From Rallus limicola (taxonomy: Eukaryota > Chordata > Aves > Gruiformes > Rallidae), in the NCBI GenBank assembly GCA_022605955.1, contig JAKCOZ010000012.1:25976015-26040014 (forward strand): a stretch of 64,000 bases of DNA, in the 5' to 3' direction. The first letter of the stretch is position 1. Each line of letters opens with the position of its first letter. A program made the translations under genes and the position numbers. Below the pieces are notes generated by a model that was not told where the DNA came from, made no database searches, and worked only from the letters and a program-made list of their open reading frames with translations. Shown piece by piece: positions 41,445 to 53,436 of the stretch.

Positions 41445-41959
41445 CATACCTGGAGTGTTGTGTCCAGTGCTGGGCTCCCTGGTTTAAAAAAGCCAGGGAT
41501 CTCCTGGAGAGAGTCCAGAGGAGGCTACAGAGATGCTGAAGGGCCTGGAGCATCTCCCCTGTGAGGAAAGGCTGAGGGAGCTGGGGCTGTTCAGTATTGA
41601 GAAGACTGAGATGGGATCTGATCAATGGGTATCAGTATCTGAAGTGTGGGACACAGGGGACATGGGCAGCCCCTTCTCAGTGTCTGTGGGGACAGGACAA
41701 GGGGCAATGGCTGCAAGTTGGAGCACAGGTTGTTCCTCACCAATGTGGGGAAGAACTTCTTCCCAGTGAGGGTGAGGGAGCCCTGGGACAGGCTGCCCAG
41801 GGGGGTGTGGAGTCTCCTTCTCTGGAGAGATTCCAGCCCTGTCTGGACACCGCCCTGTATGCCCTGTCCTAGGGACCCTGCTTTGGCAGGGGGTTGGACC
41901 CCATGGGCTCTGGAGGGCCCTGCCAACCCCTACAGCTCTGTGACTCTGTGAATCTGTCA
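41445..41959 (+). mobile_element. CR1 LINE, 3' fragment
   Basis: From ACCTGGAGTGTTGTGTCCAG to CAACCCCTACAGCTCTGTGACTCTGTG without break in the family layout. Its 3' end is the reverse complement of the starts of the 28.4- and 37.6-kb copies. Confidence 0.92.
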
Positions 41960-43544
41960 TTTTCAAACCCAGGAGGCTAAGGTGAGGATTTTTGCCCTGA
42001 AAGACAACAGGGGTTTCTCTGTAGCTCCTGCTGCCCTGTGAGCCATGGCAGGTCCCAGTACCCAGGTGCACCTGGCTTTGGCAGGTTTTCCAGGCAGGCT
42101 TTGCCCAGCAGCTGCTTCGATGCTCCTTCAACAGCTCAGGGCACAGCAGGACCACCAGCTGTTCCCAGCACTGCAGAAATTCAGATCTACACTGGCAGCA
42201 CAGCCAAACAACCCAAAGAGCCCACACAGCAGTGCCCACAGCCCCCCTGCTCCAGCAAGAGGCACAGATGCTCCCCTGAGCCTGTCACACTGCACTCAGA
42301 GCCAGCACACCTCAGACTCATTCCGTGCATCCATGCAAACAGGATGCTGCCCTCTGCACATGTACCCAGCAAGGAATTTTGCTGCAGTACCAGCACAAGG
42401 ATTCGGATGCAGATGCTACACTGGCAAAACTCACTTTGGAGAGGTCACCAGGGGCCATCCAGGGATGCTTCCTCTCAAGCAGTGCTATCCCACTGGTCCC
42501 AAAGTAAAGCTCCTGCCATAGCCCAGCAGCAAAACCCATGATCTTTAGTGAAAGAGCACAGGAGGAAGCCCATCCTTTCTCAATGCCACTCGTTTATGAC
42601 TTAATTAGCGCCACACAGTAACAGTTTTGAAGGCTGAGGAAGAGGATCAGCCTGTCAAGATCAGGTCTCTGCAGCTGCTTTGCTTAGTGACTGAGGTTGT
42701 ACCTGGTGTCCTGCTGCCCGAGGGAAAACCAGTGAACAAAGAGCTTCTGTTACTTTTATTTCTCACTATAAACTTCAGTTCTTAATTAGCTCCTTGGTAG
42801 CAAGCAGCTAAATCATGATTTCTTTTATATCAGGGGTAGAATAAACTATGGAAACCTAAGGCTCATGACTAGCAGAGGCAGGGAGTATTTCAGGGCATTT
42901 CAAAGTCCTCTAAGTTCTTGTCTGTCCATCTCTCTCTTCTGGAAACATCCAATTCACCACCACCGTTCACTCTGCATGCCTGTAACACTGGTTTCTCACA
43001 GCCATACTGGAACACTCAGGTCTTTCCCAAGCAGCCCCTGCGTGCTTGGGGAGCTCCCAGCTCCCCACCACCCCCCCCAGCGCACCCAGCCTCCCCCAGC
43101 TCCAGACCTGTTCTGGGAGCCCAGACACCCCACAAGGTCTGCGTCTAACCTAAAGCCTCAACAGCAACCTAAAGCATCTAGAGCAGCTAAAATGCCAGCG
43201 GGGCTCCCGATGGCCGGGACAGGGCTGGTACCGCCGGTGCCGGGGCTGCTCCCGACGAGCCGCATTACGCAGGTGCAGCAGGGTGATGCCGCCTAGAGAC
43301 GCAGGATGGCAGGAAAACGTTAAACACCGCGGCCCGCAGGTGACAGCCCCGCTCGGGTGTCCCCGAGCCTGGCCCCGCACCCCCCTTCCCTTCCCTTCCC
43401 CTGCCCTCCCCGCGCCGCAAGCCCGAGCGCAGCAGCCAGAGGCGCGCAGCTGCTGCGGCAGCGGGGCGGGGCGGAGCGGAGAGGCGCGGAGAGGAGCAGC
43501 GGGGACCGGCCCCCGGCGCGGCCGCGGCCGGCGGGGCGCGGAGC

Positions 43545-43590
43545 GGGGCGGTAGGTATTTAAGCGCGGAGAGGCGCGGGCGGCGCTGGGC
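43545..43590 (+). promoter_or_regulatory. SPTSSB: Core promoter with TATA-like box
   Basis: TATTTAA at 43556-43562 sits between GC-rich flanks just after a run of GC boxes. This predicts transcription starting about 43585-43592. A TATA-like box inside a CpG island, followed shortly by a splice donor, is a coherent promoter/first-exon arrangement. The start site itself is inferred. Confidence 0.5.
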
Positions 43591-43627
43591 TGGGGAGTGG
43601 CGGTGTGCGGCATCCCGCGGAGCGGAG
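43587..43627 (+). other. SPTSSB: Probable non-coding first exon of SPTSSB
   Basis: A strong donor (GCGGAG|GTGAGG) falls at 43627/43628. With a start about 30 bases after the TATA-like box, this gives a first exon of roughly 40 bases without an ATG. It would splice across about 9.5 kb to the acceptor at 53162. Extra 5' UTR exons in between cannot be excluded. The 5' edge is approximate. Confidence 0.45.
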
Positions 43628-43648
43628 GTGAGGGCAGCACCGGGGCGG

Positions 43649-44131
43649 GATGCCCCCGGCGCGGTGCCTCCGGCTTTGGCCGTGCTGGGGAGCGGCGGCG
43701 GGGGGATGCCCCAGCGGGATACCGCCCCAGCGGGGTGCCCCGGCTTGGCCGTGCCGGAGGGTGGGGGGCGGCGGCGGGGGGATGCTCCGGCTTGGCCGTG
43801 CCGGGGGGCCGGCGGCGGGATGCCCCCAGCTTGGCCGTGCCCGGGGAGGGGTGGGAGCGGCGGGGGGATGCCCCGGCTTAGTCGTGCCGGGGTGGGAGGT
43901 GGGGCGGCGGCGGGGGGATGCCCTGGCTTGGTCGTGCCCGGGGAGGGGTGGGAGCGGCGGGGGGGTGCCCCGGCTTGGCCGTGCCGGGGTGGGAGGGGGG
44001 GCGGCGGCGGGGGGATGCCCCGGCTTGGCCGTGCCGAGGTGGGGGGGGGTGGCAGGGGGGTGCCCCGGCTTGGCCGTGCCGGGGTGGAGGCGGGGAGCGG
44101 CGGGGGGGGGATGCCCCGGTTTGGCCGTGCT
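43649..44131. repeat. GC-rich minisatellite, about ten units of 39-69 bp
   Basis: The core TTGGCCGTGC (or a close variant) recurs at 43676, 43745, 43792, 43831, 43878, 43928, 43975, 44025, 44070 and 44121. It is preceded by GATGCCCCGGC-like sequence and separated by G-runs and GGCGGCGG stretches. Spacing is mostly 45-51 bases. The array starts about 20 bases after the presumed SPTSSB first-exon donor. The G-runs could form G-quadruplexes. Long open frames on both strands here are products of the composition, not genes. Confidence 0.85.
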
Positions 44132-44280
44132 CTCTCAAGGGCATCGCGGTGGAAGGAGGCGCCTTCTCGGAGCTTCCCCCAAGCCGAGGGGCCGGTGACC
44201 TTGGCCGAGCGCAGCCGCGTACCCTGCGCTGCCACCCGCGGCTCGGGAAAGGAGCGCCGGGACCGTGGCCCTGCAGCAGG

Positions 44281-47200
44281 GGCGGCAGCTGAAAAGCCTC
44301 CGGGGGTTGTTCTGTGCGCTGGTGGCACTGCGGAGGGACCTGCAGCCTTCAGCAGGGTCTCTGTGGACTTGTTGCTGTAGACCTGCAGTCGGGTTTCCAG
44401 GTGGTGCTGGCGGTGCAGGCGCCGGGAGGATGCTCTGCCTTAGCAGGGCTTCACTGAGCATGGGACAAGCACCCAGAAGTAAAAAAGGGGAGGGGGCAGG
44501 TGGAGGGGGGGAAAGGTGAGGGTGCTTCTTATGCCATTGTGGTGGTGATGTTCACTGTTTGCAGGTTTCTGCTCTTTGGTTATCTTAGAGCTGCTTGTTG
44601 CTTATGGCAATCCCTCAGTGTGAAGAAGGGGCAAGAAGCAGAGGCAGTACCTACCTCCCTGTTGTCTAAGTGGAGTTGGGATAGTATAGGGGAGAATCCC
44701 TGTAACAAATGTTATTACTTCATCAGTACTTTCTGGGCTGAGTATTTTAAAATGCTTTAGGGATTGAGAGAGTTGTGTTTTTTTTCTCTTTTGCTTATAA
44801 ATATTGTGAGTGTGGCAAAAATAACTATGTCTTGAGAACAATCCTGCGAGTCCTTGGAGTGATTTCTAGATAATGTGGTTTTGGCAGAGAGCTGCAGGGA
44901 AGCTCTGCATAGATACAGAGAGTGTACCTTGTTCAGCCAGCAGCGATGGGGGATGTGGGGAAAGGGTGCCTGGAGAGCAGCTCAGGGCCACAGGAACACT
45001 TTTTCCATCATCCCTGTGCCCAAAGAGCATCCACAGCATGTCACATCCAAGGCTCAGGTGCTCCAGCTGGCAGATAGGAAGGAGCATCATTGCTCTGCAG
45101 TATGTTCTGCCAGTCCTGTTTTTATCAAGCTTTTAATTTGTGCAGTAGTTGTGTACCTCAAACCTGGCCAAGCTCCTGGTGTAGAGTTGAGTGAGCTTCA
45201 CCCAGTGCAGCACCCTGGGAGAGGAGCCTGGCTGGTGGGGCTGTGACACACTGCATCCCCGTGCAGGGGAACCTGCCTTTCCCTGCTTATCAGCTGCTTG
45301 CTCCTCTGCTTGCACTGCTTGTGTCTGTGTGTGTGGATAGGCATGTGCAAAGCTCCTGTGGTAAGATGTCAGCGGGTCACTCTGGAAACCTCTCTTCACC
45401 TGTGCTGTCTGCTCCAGTTAAACCCAACACTACCCAGTCCTTGCCACTTATCAGGAGAAATCAGCACAGTGACGTGTTGCAAGTCTGAAGAGCCTTGCCT
45501 TGCCCTGCTGAACAGGAGTGCTTCCTGCCTTCTCCCCTCCAAAAGTTAAGGGTGGTTTTGTTCTCCCCACGCTGCAGGGATGTTCTGCTCTATCAGTCAG
45601 GTTTTGTGCTCAGAACTGCTTGCTCCCAGGGATGAAGAGGCCTGGGAAGGATGTTCTCCCTTACTGCACAGATGGGGTTAAATTGGTTTCCGTGGAAAAA
45701 TGTGGCTCTCCCTCCTTATTTACCTGTTGCAAGGATCTCACTTCATATTTCTTCTCCTCTCTTAGGCCAATAACTGGCATGGTGCAACACTGCTTGCTTC
45801 CTTTCATTAGCTCTCAAAGGAGGTGCACTTGCACAAGAGTTTGGTACCTGTTTTCCACTAATACCTGTTGTAACTATGACACTATTCACCTTCTCGTGTT
45901 ACGTCCAACCCAAGACCAGTTATTATTTTCAGCTGCTTCAGAAATGACTCAGAGCAAAACAAAGAAGCCTGAATAAGTAAGAGCTACATTTGAAAGTAAG
46001 TCTTGTTGTGGAGCCCAAGCATCTTAGTTCTTTTGTTTAAAGAGTGATGTGCTTACACAACCTTTTCAACTTTACAGCAGGTCCCCTCAAAGGATGTAAC
46101 CAGTGCCCTGGATTTGAAGTCTTGTAGGAACTGAGGCTTGTTACCAAGAGCAAAGCCAAAACCCCTCTAAGATATGTTCTGGAACAGTTCTTCAAGAACT
46201 CCCAACTCTGAAGTATTTGTAACTTAAACCTGCTGCTGATCTCTGGTCACAAGTTTTGAGGTCTTGCTTGGGAATCAGCTCTGTTCAAACCCATGTTAAT
46301 AAACTATGGTTACACTGGGAAAGCTTGCCCTGAGACTTCAACTGGCCAACTTACTCATCTTCTCTGGCAGAGCAGATCACCAAAGGCCAGTTCTGTTCCA
46401 ATGTGCAAGTCCTATCCCATCTGGGAGAACTGAAGAGCCCAGAACACACCCTGCCCAGAGAAAGCTGGAAAGGAAGGGGTTTGTACCTAAATTGTAAGCA
46501 GCAGCTAGTTATGTAAGAAAATGCCAGGGAAGAACAGCAAATTCTTTGAAAAATTCATTTGGCCTTGGAAGAAAATAGGACAGAGCTGCTTCAAGCATGC
46601 TTGTGGTAGAGAGGCTGCATCCTCTTCCTATCTGCCTGAGTGCAGAGGAAGGAGAGCACACCAGTAAATCAGCCAGACTACAGAAGTAGGGGAGTTTTTT
46701 AATGTTTTTCCTATTTTTTTCTTTGCTAGGAGCAGCCCACAGCTTTCAGAGAGTAGTTACAGCATAAAATCAGCCTAAACATGAACTGCTTTCAACTGCT
46801 GTGCTGTCAGTTGCATGGTTGGGAGCCTCTCTCCAAGCAGGGTCCCTGTGGGTGCTGCAGATCCTCCCCACTCCTGAGGGTCAACGGTTCATATGTCACC
46901 CTTACAATCACTTCCCACACTGTAGTAGGCCATCATGCTCCAGGTCTGTGTGCTCAGGAACTCGACTGAAGGAGCAAGTGGTATTTCAGAAATTGTCTGG
47001 GTGGAGAGATGGTCTGAGAAGAATCCATTTGCTCCAGCTAGGTATGTCCATGGAGTCAATCACAGCACCCAGCTGGTGCTTGGGAGTAGGGTGTTATTGC
47101 AGAGCTGTCCAAGGAGTGTGCACATGAGGACCAAGTCTGTGGTCAGAGCTGGAGATGAGGAAGTCTGGGTCAGATTTTGGGCAGGTCATGGGTGGCACTG

Positions 47201-50200
47201 CCACTCAGTGAGCGTTTTGGTGCTGTTTGAAGCTACCAAAGGTAAAAGTGAGACCCTTTGGTGGTTGTTAGATTCCTGGGTCTTGGATGCATTATCTAAG
47301 TCTTTCCATTTAAAAGAAATAAAAACAGTGCCTATGTGCTACCACAAAGGCCAGCAGGAAGGAGGGCCAGTGTTGCCAGATCCAGAAGATGCTGGAATTC
47401 CTCCTCCTGAGCAAGGTAAAGCAGAAATGGGGCTGAAAATACCAATGCCTTTTCTGCCTTAGTGTTTCCACTCCTGAAGTAGTTTCCTACTCCTGTAAGA
47501 TTTTTTTTTTCACCAAAAACACCCCACAGGCAAAATGTCTGAGTCATGTAGAGCAATAAAACTTTACCAGCTCTGAACTTCATTCTGGTGTTGCATGGAT
47601 GGTGGCAGGAACACATACATAAGGAGAGCTTATAGTTCCTGTAGCACAGCAGCCAGCAGTGATATACAGCCAAGCATGTGATGAGGTGCTGATTCAGGAA
47701 GATGATTGCTGAGGAAGAGAAACCAGAGATGGCCTCACTGCTGCTGTGTATTTTTTACTCCAGAATTACAGGAGGGGGGGGTGGAGGGGTGGGTATTAAA
47801 ATCTATATGTAAAGACCCTTTTTAAGGGTGCACAGTTGTCCACTGTGGGAGTTGTGGTGGGATTATTCATGTTGGCTGGCATTACTTTCCTGTGAAAACA
47901 AGCTGTGGGGTACATTTAAACCTCCATGTGGAAGTGCCAGTGTAACCTGAGGGTTCTGCTTGTCAGCAGGTAACAGGCAGTGTTCTGGGCTGAGCTGATG
48001 CTACGTGGCCACGGGCCATTCTGCGTGTGGGGAATGTGAGCAGCACAGATGCAATACAGGAACAGACTGAGACACTGTCCCTGGGAAATGCTGGCATTTG
48101 GATCCTCTGCAGCATTTTATCTACTGCCTCATCTAAGTTTCTTCCTGATTTCTTCCCAAAAAGGACCTGTGTTTCATTCCTTATGCACTATGCCTGGTAG
48201 TTGCTGAACAAAACACATGAAAGCAAACCCATGATGGACTGGGCATGTGGATCCCTTTGTTCTGCTTCTACTTGCAGCACCATTGGTGTAACCACAATCA
48301 GTGGGGTCATTCCAGAGCTCTGTTAGCATTAAGAGGGACAAGACTGGTGCCTTGGATAAGTCAGGATATTCTGAGAAACAGCAGAATAAACCTATCTAAC
48401 ACAATAAAATGGCAAATAGGAACAGGGACAGATTAAGTTGCAGAAAGGAGATCTATTTCAATACCCAAAGGGCATAACTACATATTCTTCTAATAGCTGA
48501 GAATATTGACATATCAGACAACTCTTTGCTTGTCACATCTGCCAGGTGGAGCCTGCATTGTCCTGCACAGGAGACCAAATACAAACCTCAGGGGTCTGTG
48601 GCAGGGTTTTACTCAAGCTTCAGCAGAAGTGCAATCCCTTAGGATGCTGCAAGACCAGCCAAGTCTTGCTTCTGGGCTATCATTTAACAAATGGACAGGT
48701 TTTAGCCAATTAAATGTTTTAATTTGGGGGATGGATTGACTGTTTGCTAATATTTCCTTCCTACCTTGCTCATTATGCTTGGCCCTACTTCCCATTCAAA
48801 GCACCCATTTAATGGTTACAGAGCTATCTCCACTCTAGATAAAGTTATCCAGACCTGAATATGTGTTGGAAACCCTTTTATTCTCTATATGCCTAAGCCA
48901 ACCAAACTCTCCTGCTGAGGATGTAAGGTGCTTTTCAAGCATTCTTTGGAAACCAGTCTATCCCAGTTCCCCTAGAAGGATGCTGGGTTTTTTCCACAGG
49001 GATTTCCCAGCAGGTGCCTTTTGCCAGGTGCTGTCAGTCTGCAGCTCTTGGTTGGTGGCTGCTAGTGGGAATCAAATCCCCCCAAACCCTGTCACTCAAA
49101 GCAGAAATTATAGGTTAAAATACCTTACAGTCATGTTTATCAAATAACAGCTCCAAGCACTAGCTCTAACACTGGGAGCTAAGCTGTTTTGGCTGTTGGG
49201 TTTTTTTTGATTAGGCATGCTCTTCATTGAAATCTGGGATTTTTTTTGTTATAATGATTTATGTCTTTACCTGCCCTAATCAGAGACCTGTGTCAACAAG
49301 CAAGAAAATCAGGTTGCCACTTAAAACAATAAAAGCTGCTTTACAGGTTTCTCTTCTTGTTGTTTTTTTTTTTTCCCTTGGAGGTGAAATTGCTGCAAAT
49401 AATTTGAATATTGCTTAATGACTCTAGAAGCTGAATTCTATTCATTTTATTCATAGCTGGCTGTAACAGTCCCATGGCCTCTAAGCAGGAAGGTATTTCA
49501 ACCATGTGGCTGAACACTTAAATCCAAATTTGTAGACAAATGAGTGGTAAGGTAAAATTGCACCACAGCAAACTGTCTTTTGTGCTGAAACATTTGGAAG
49601 TGATGAGCTGGTAACACAGGACCCTTTCACCACCCAGCACTAGGTGACTGCAGCACCAGTGTAAGAAACCCCACTGAAAATCCAAGTGGAAGCACCTCTA
49701 GGACAAGTCCTGTTATAGCACAGAAACTGTAGCCTCCAGAGTTTCTGTTTGGAGTAGTGATCTGCCATTCCCTCTGTGTATTGCTGCAAGGTAACTGGCC
49801 TGTGTGGGAAGGCTGCCTGAGTCCTCTGAAGGTGAGGAGCTCTGGGCTGTTGCTGGGCTTAAAACTGGCCTGGAATTAATGCAAATACCTTCAGAAGAGG
49901 TATCTGTGTTACACAGTGGATTCTTGTATCTCATTGACTGAGGAGCTGGTTTAAGATGGATTTTTCTTCCTTCCCTCCTGTGTTTTCCTTCTATAAATGA
50001 AGCATCTAGAATTCCATTATCCCAAGCCAGCCCTCATGTTTGCTGCATTCCCAAGACAGTCCTGCTAACAGAGAAAGTCTCTGGGAAACCAAATGCAGCA
50101 GAAGTGTGCTAGTGGTGAGGACAGAGACTGTAATTTGACTGTCTTTTACTTATCTCAACCTCTATCTTTCATTTGGAGATGGAGCAGCCTTTGCATTAAG

Positions 50201-53162
50201 GCAGCTTGAATTGTTGCTAGTAGTCCAGGGAGTCCCATGACAGGGGTGTCTGAGCTCCTGGGGATGGGGTTATCCCCCTGGGCTGTGAATGGAAAGCACT
50301 GAAGAAACACAGGCTGGCTGTGAGGATGTGGGGACCCAGCTGAATGGGAACACAGTCCCCAGGCTGGAGAAAGTGTAACAATGTCTTTGGTATAAATCAA
50401 AAGGCCCTCTCCTTATTTTGATTACTTCATGCTTTATTCATGTATCCCTCCAAGCCAGCAATGCCTAGGAAGTGATAGCAGAGAGTCTGCAGCCTGGTAG
50501 ACTGGTCTAACACCAGTAAAATCAGCCTGTGGAATTCTTCTCCTGTCTTTGGAAGTGCCAATACACCAGCTCTGCACTGAGATACAGCAGTGGAAATTAT
50601 ATGCTGCTGTGGGCAGAAAGCTCCATCAGCCTGGGACCTCTCCCCTCAAAATGCCTGCAGCACCCCTCTGATAACCTCTACACCCTGAACACCCACAGCA
50701 GGCACCCCAGCCTTGCAGCTTCCCTGTGTGGTGGTTAAGCTTTACAGGTGTTTACTCAAGAAGGTATGAGTTTAACCAGCAAGGGCATAACCCCCATGTA
50801 AATACCATAATCCTAGATAGCATGAGAGCACCCTTGCTTCCCTTTCTATTGTGTAGGAAAGGGCTTAACCTCTGCATTGAAAAATGCTGCTCTTTTTGCA
50901 GGAGGTATAAATAGAGACACTTTTGGCTCCCAGTGAGCTGCAGTTTGCCAGCTGTGCCATTTCTATTACAGGCTTTGCAATATTTACAAGGCTTTAAGGC
51001 CTCTCTTGAGTTCTGCCTTAATTTATCTGAAAGGAATCATCTTCCATTCATACCAAGACAGAAAACAGTGGTGGCCTTCCTCCCTAGCCTGTGCCCTTGC
51101 AACTAAAGCAATTCAAAGCAAAGACAGGCACTGCTAGATTTCAAATGGAAGCAATCTGCCCTCCAAAAGCTGGGTAGGCAGCCTCCTGGCCTAGGAGGTG
51201 TAGTCTAGGAGGTATGGGGAAGATGGGAGTGAAGGAAGCAAGCTGCTTTGGGAGAAGGAAAGGAAAAAAGATGTATTGGGGAAGGTACTGATGGTTGGAG
51301 GCCACAGAAGAGTAGGGGCTGGTGGAAAGTAAAGGCTGGGTGTATGATAGGGCAAGTACAAATGTTTTTCTGTATAGAAATCTAACACAAACAAGCCCCC
51401 CTCCCTTTCTTAAAGCATGCTGTTTACAGTTTCCCTGAGCTTGTTGCCAGCAAAGAGGTTGTGTTCATGGGGATGCTGAGAGTTGAGGAGCAACTGGGGA
51501 ACAGCCACGAGGAGGTCTGGGCAGGAAGCTGAGGGATGGGAGGAGAAACATCAGGAGAGGAGCCAGCAAATGGGTGAAAGAAGGGGGAACAAAGACAGCC
51601 AGCTCCCTTGTCAACAGCTTGGCGTGGCAGTTCATGCAGACAGAGTGCCATGCTTAGGGTGAGCTTGTAATTGCTGCATCCCCAGAGTAGAAGAGGCAAA
51701 AATCTACCTTGCAGCGAGGTGTAAGTTACTCTGCCAGGACACCCCATCCTCGGTGTAATGTGGGCATGGGGGACTGGCAGTACTGGTGACCTGGAGGAAG
51801 AGAAGTGGAGAAATATGACCCATCAAGGGGTGTGTGCTGGGCAGTGCATCTGGCAGAGAAAACTTTTACATATCAGTAACCAAAATAAAGCTGTCACAAA
51901 ACAACCCAGGGATCCTTTCTATTAGTAAATGTTCTCACCTTTGGTACACACCCACATACCACCAGGATCTATGTACACAGTGAACCACAGAGCATCATCA
52001 TATATTTGCCCTCTACCAGTGACCCATCATTATTCTAACCACAGGCTGCAAGTTTTCCAGTGCTACCTCAGTATTTGTTGCCTTGAGGAACAGCAAATCT
52101 CTGTTGCCCAAAGCTCACTACAAGCATGAGACTGGAGGGATATGACATGTCCAAGTATCTCTGTTCTGGGTGTTTTAGGCAAAAGAAGTTTAGAACAAAA
52201 TGGTACCATGGAAGGTTTTCCAGCAGGAGTAAAATTTGCTGGGTTCCCTTTTACTGTGAGCTGACCTGATCAGCATGTATCCCCCAAAATAAAGGAGTCC
52301 CTCTATGAAGCCTCTTCCAGTTGCTTATCATTATGTCTCTGTGTTTTCTCTAAGTAGATAGTTTTTAGCCTGAATTTCAAGATTTAAAATACTGAAAAGC
52401 AATTTTAACAAAAACAAATGAAAGGCAAACCCCATTTCCTAGTTAATACTTGCTAAGCCATTCTCCTTTCTGTGTGGAGGTGGGATCAATGACTGCATAC
52501 AGGTATTACCTGAAAGGAAAATCTTTCCCAGACTTCTAACTTCCATTAAGTAGTCTTTTAATCTGTAATGTATCTTATTTCTTTGGAATGAGCTAAAAAA
52601 ACTTCTGGTGCTATTTGAGATTACTTTTTTTCTTCCTCCCTTTCATAGCTCATCTTTACTTTCTTCCCAACAATGGCAGAATAATAAAATTACTATCAAA
52701 AGTAAGCAGAGGAGTTTTTACAGAGCAGTTCTTTGAATTTCATCCATCTTTCAGAGCACATGAGCCTGCCATCCACATCTATGGGAGCTGGCCCAAAGCC
52801 TTCCCTTTTAAATGCATCTCTCTCCCTGACTTCCACGTGAATGCTGTGCCTTTGTAAGCTAATGTGGTATTCATTCCCACTGCAGCAAAACACACATCTA
52901 ATCACAGCCTAGGAAGGGTGAGTGCCAAGCTGATACTGCTTCAATAACCACAGGCAGCAGTTGGTGGAGCTAAAGGTTGTTTTCCTCTGGTCCAGGGCAG
53001 CAGAGCTGACAGGAGGGAGATGTTATTTCTGTTTGTTCTGGACTGTGTTTCATGTAACAGTCACATGTGGTATCAAACTTGAAAGGATGGTCACCAAATC
53101 ATTGCTTAGTTCCAGATCTTTCTTTGCACTGTGGTGTAACCCAGACTCCTCTGTCATTTCAG
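44281..53162 (+). other. SPTSSB: Presumed SPTSSB intron 1, no CR1 and no other gene seen
   Basis: Nearly 9 kb between the CpG island and the coding-exon acceptor. I see no recognisable CR1, no convincing coding exon and no structural RNA gene. There are short homopolymer runs (for example T-runs near 49204 and 49362). If SPTSSB has more 5' UTR exons they would be here. Confidence 0.5.
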
Positions 53163-53436
53163 GTCTTCTTCTCAAGGTCGCTGAAAGCTGAAGATGGATA
53201 TCAAGCGTGTGAAGGACTATATCTACTGGCTGTACTACCAGTACCTCCTGATCACCTGCAGCTACGTGCTGGAGCCCTGGGAGCAGTCCATGTTCCACAC
53301 CATCACTGTGACTGTCTTTGCTATGGTGGTGTACACGGCTTACGTCTTTGTCCCCATCCACGTCCGCCTGGCCTTTGAGTTCTTCTCCCAGATATTTGGA
53401 GGCCAGCCCGAAAGCACAGTCTCCATCATGAACTGA
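53163..53436 (+). CDS. SPTSSB: Serine palmitoyltransferase small subunit B (coding exon; CDS 53194-53436)
   Basis: Small regulatory subunit of serine palmitoyltransferase, the ER enzyme joining serine and an acyl-CoA in the first step of sphingolipid synthesis; the small subunits raise activity and set acyl-CoA preference. An acceptor (CTGTCATTTCAG) ends at 53162, and 31 bases of 5' UTR precede the ATG at 53194. The 80-residue protein begins [17 protein letters not shown]. It has the family core WLYYQY (12-17), LEPWE (26-30) and one hydrophobic helix (about 33-53, [17 protein letters not shown]). Residue 25 is Val, the residue known to give subunit B its longer-chain preference over subunit A (Met). 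It is a few residues longer than the mammalian protein (76), at the C-terminus. A single coding exon is normal for this gene. An intact frame with an intron upstream argues against a processed copy. Confidence 0.96.

Larger units (their letters stand above)
34099..43329. other. Intergenic between OTOL1 and SPTSSB, CR1-rich
   Basis: Outside the four CR1 copies and the TG microsatellite, no exon or RNA gene is recognisable. Single-copy stretches are 34.1-35.57, 36.1-37.6, 39.0-41.4 and 42.0-43.3 kb. Confidence 0.5.
43330..44280. promoter_or_regulatory. SPTSSB: CpG island at the presumed SPTSSB promoter
   Basis: A sharply bounded stretch, very rich in G, C and CpG, stands out from the AT-richer surroundings. 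It contains GC-box-like GGGGCGGGGCGG runs (about 43464-43476) and the GC minisatellite described separately. It is the only CpG island in the window and lies about 9.6 kb upstream of the SPTSSB coding exon. Assignment to SPTSSB is inferred from position and strand. A divergent transcript is also possible. Confidence 0.8.

Noticed and set aside
43150..44380. Very long open frames on both strands (365 and 392 codons) across the CpG island
   Set aside because: Extreme GC content and the minisatellite remove stop codons. The peptides are low-complexity Gly/Arg or Pro/Arg repeats with no family features and overlap on opposite strands.
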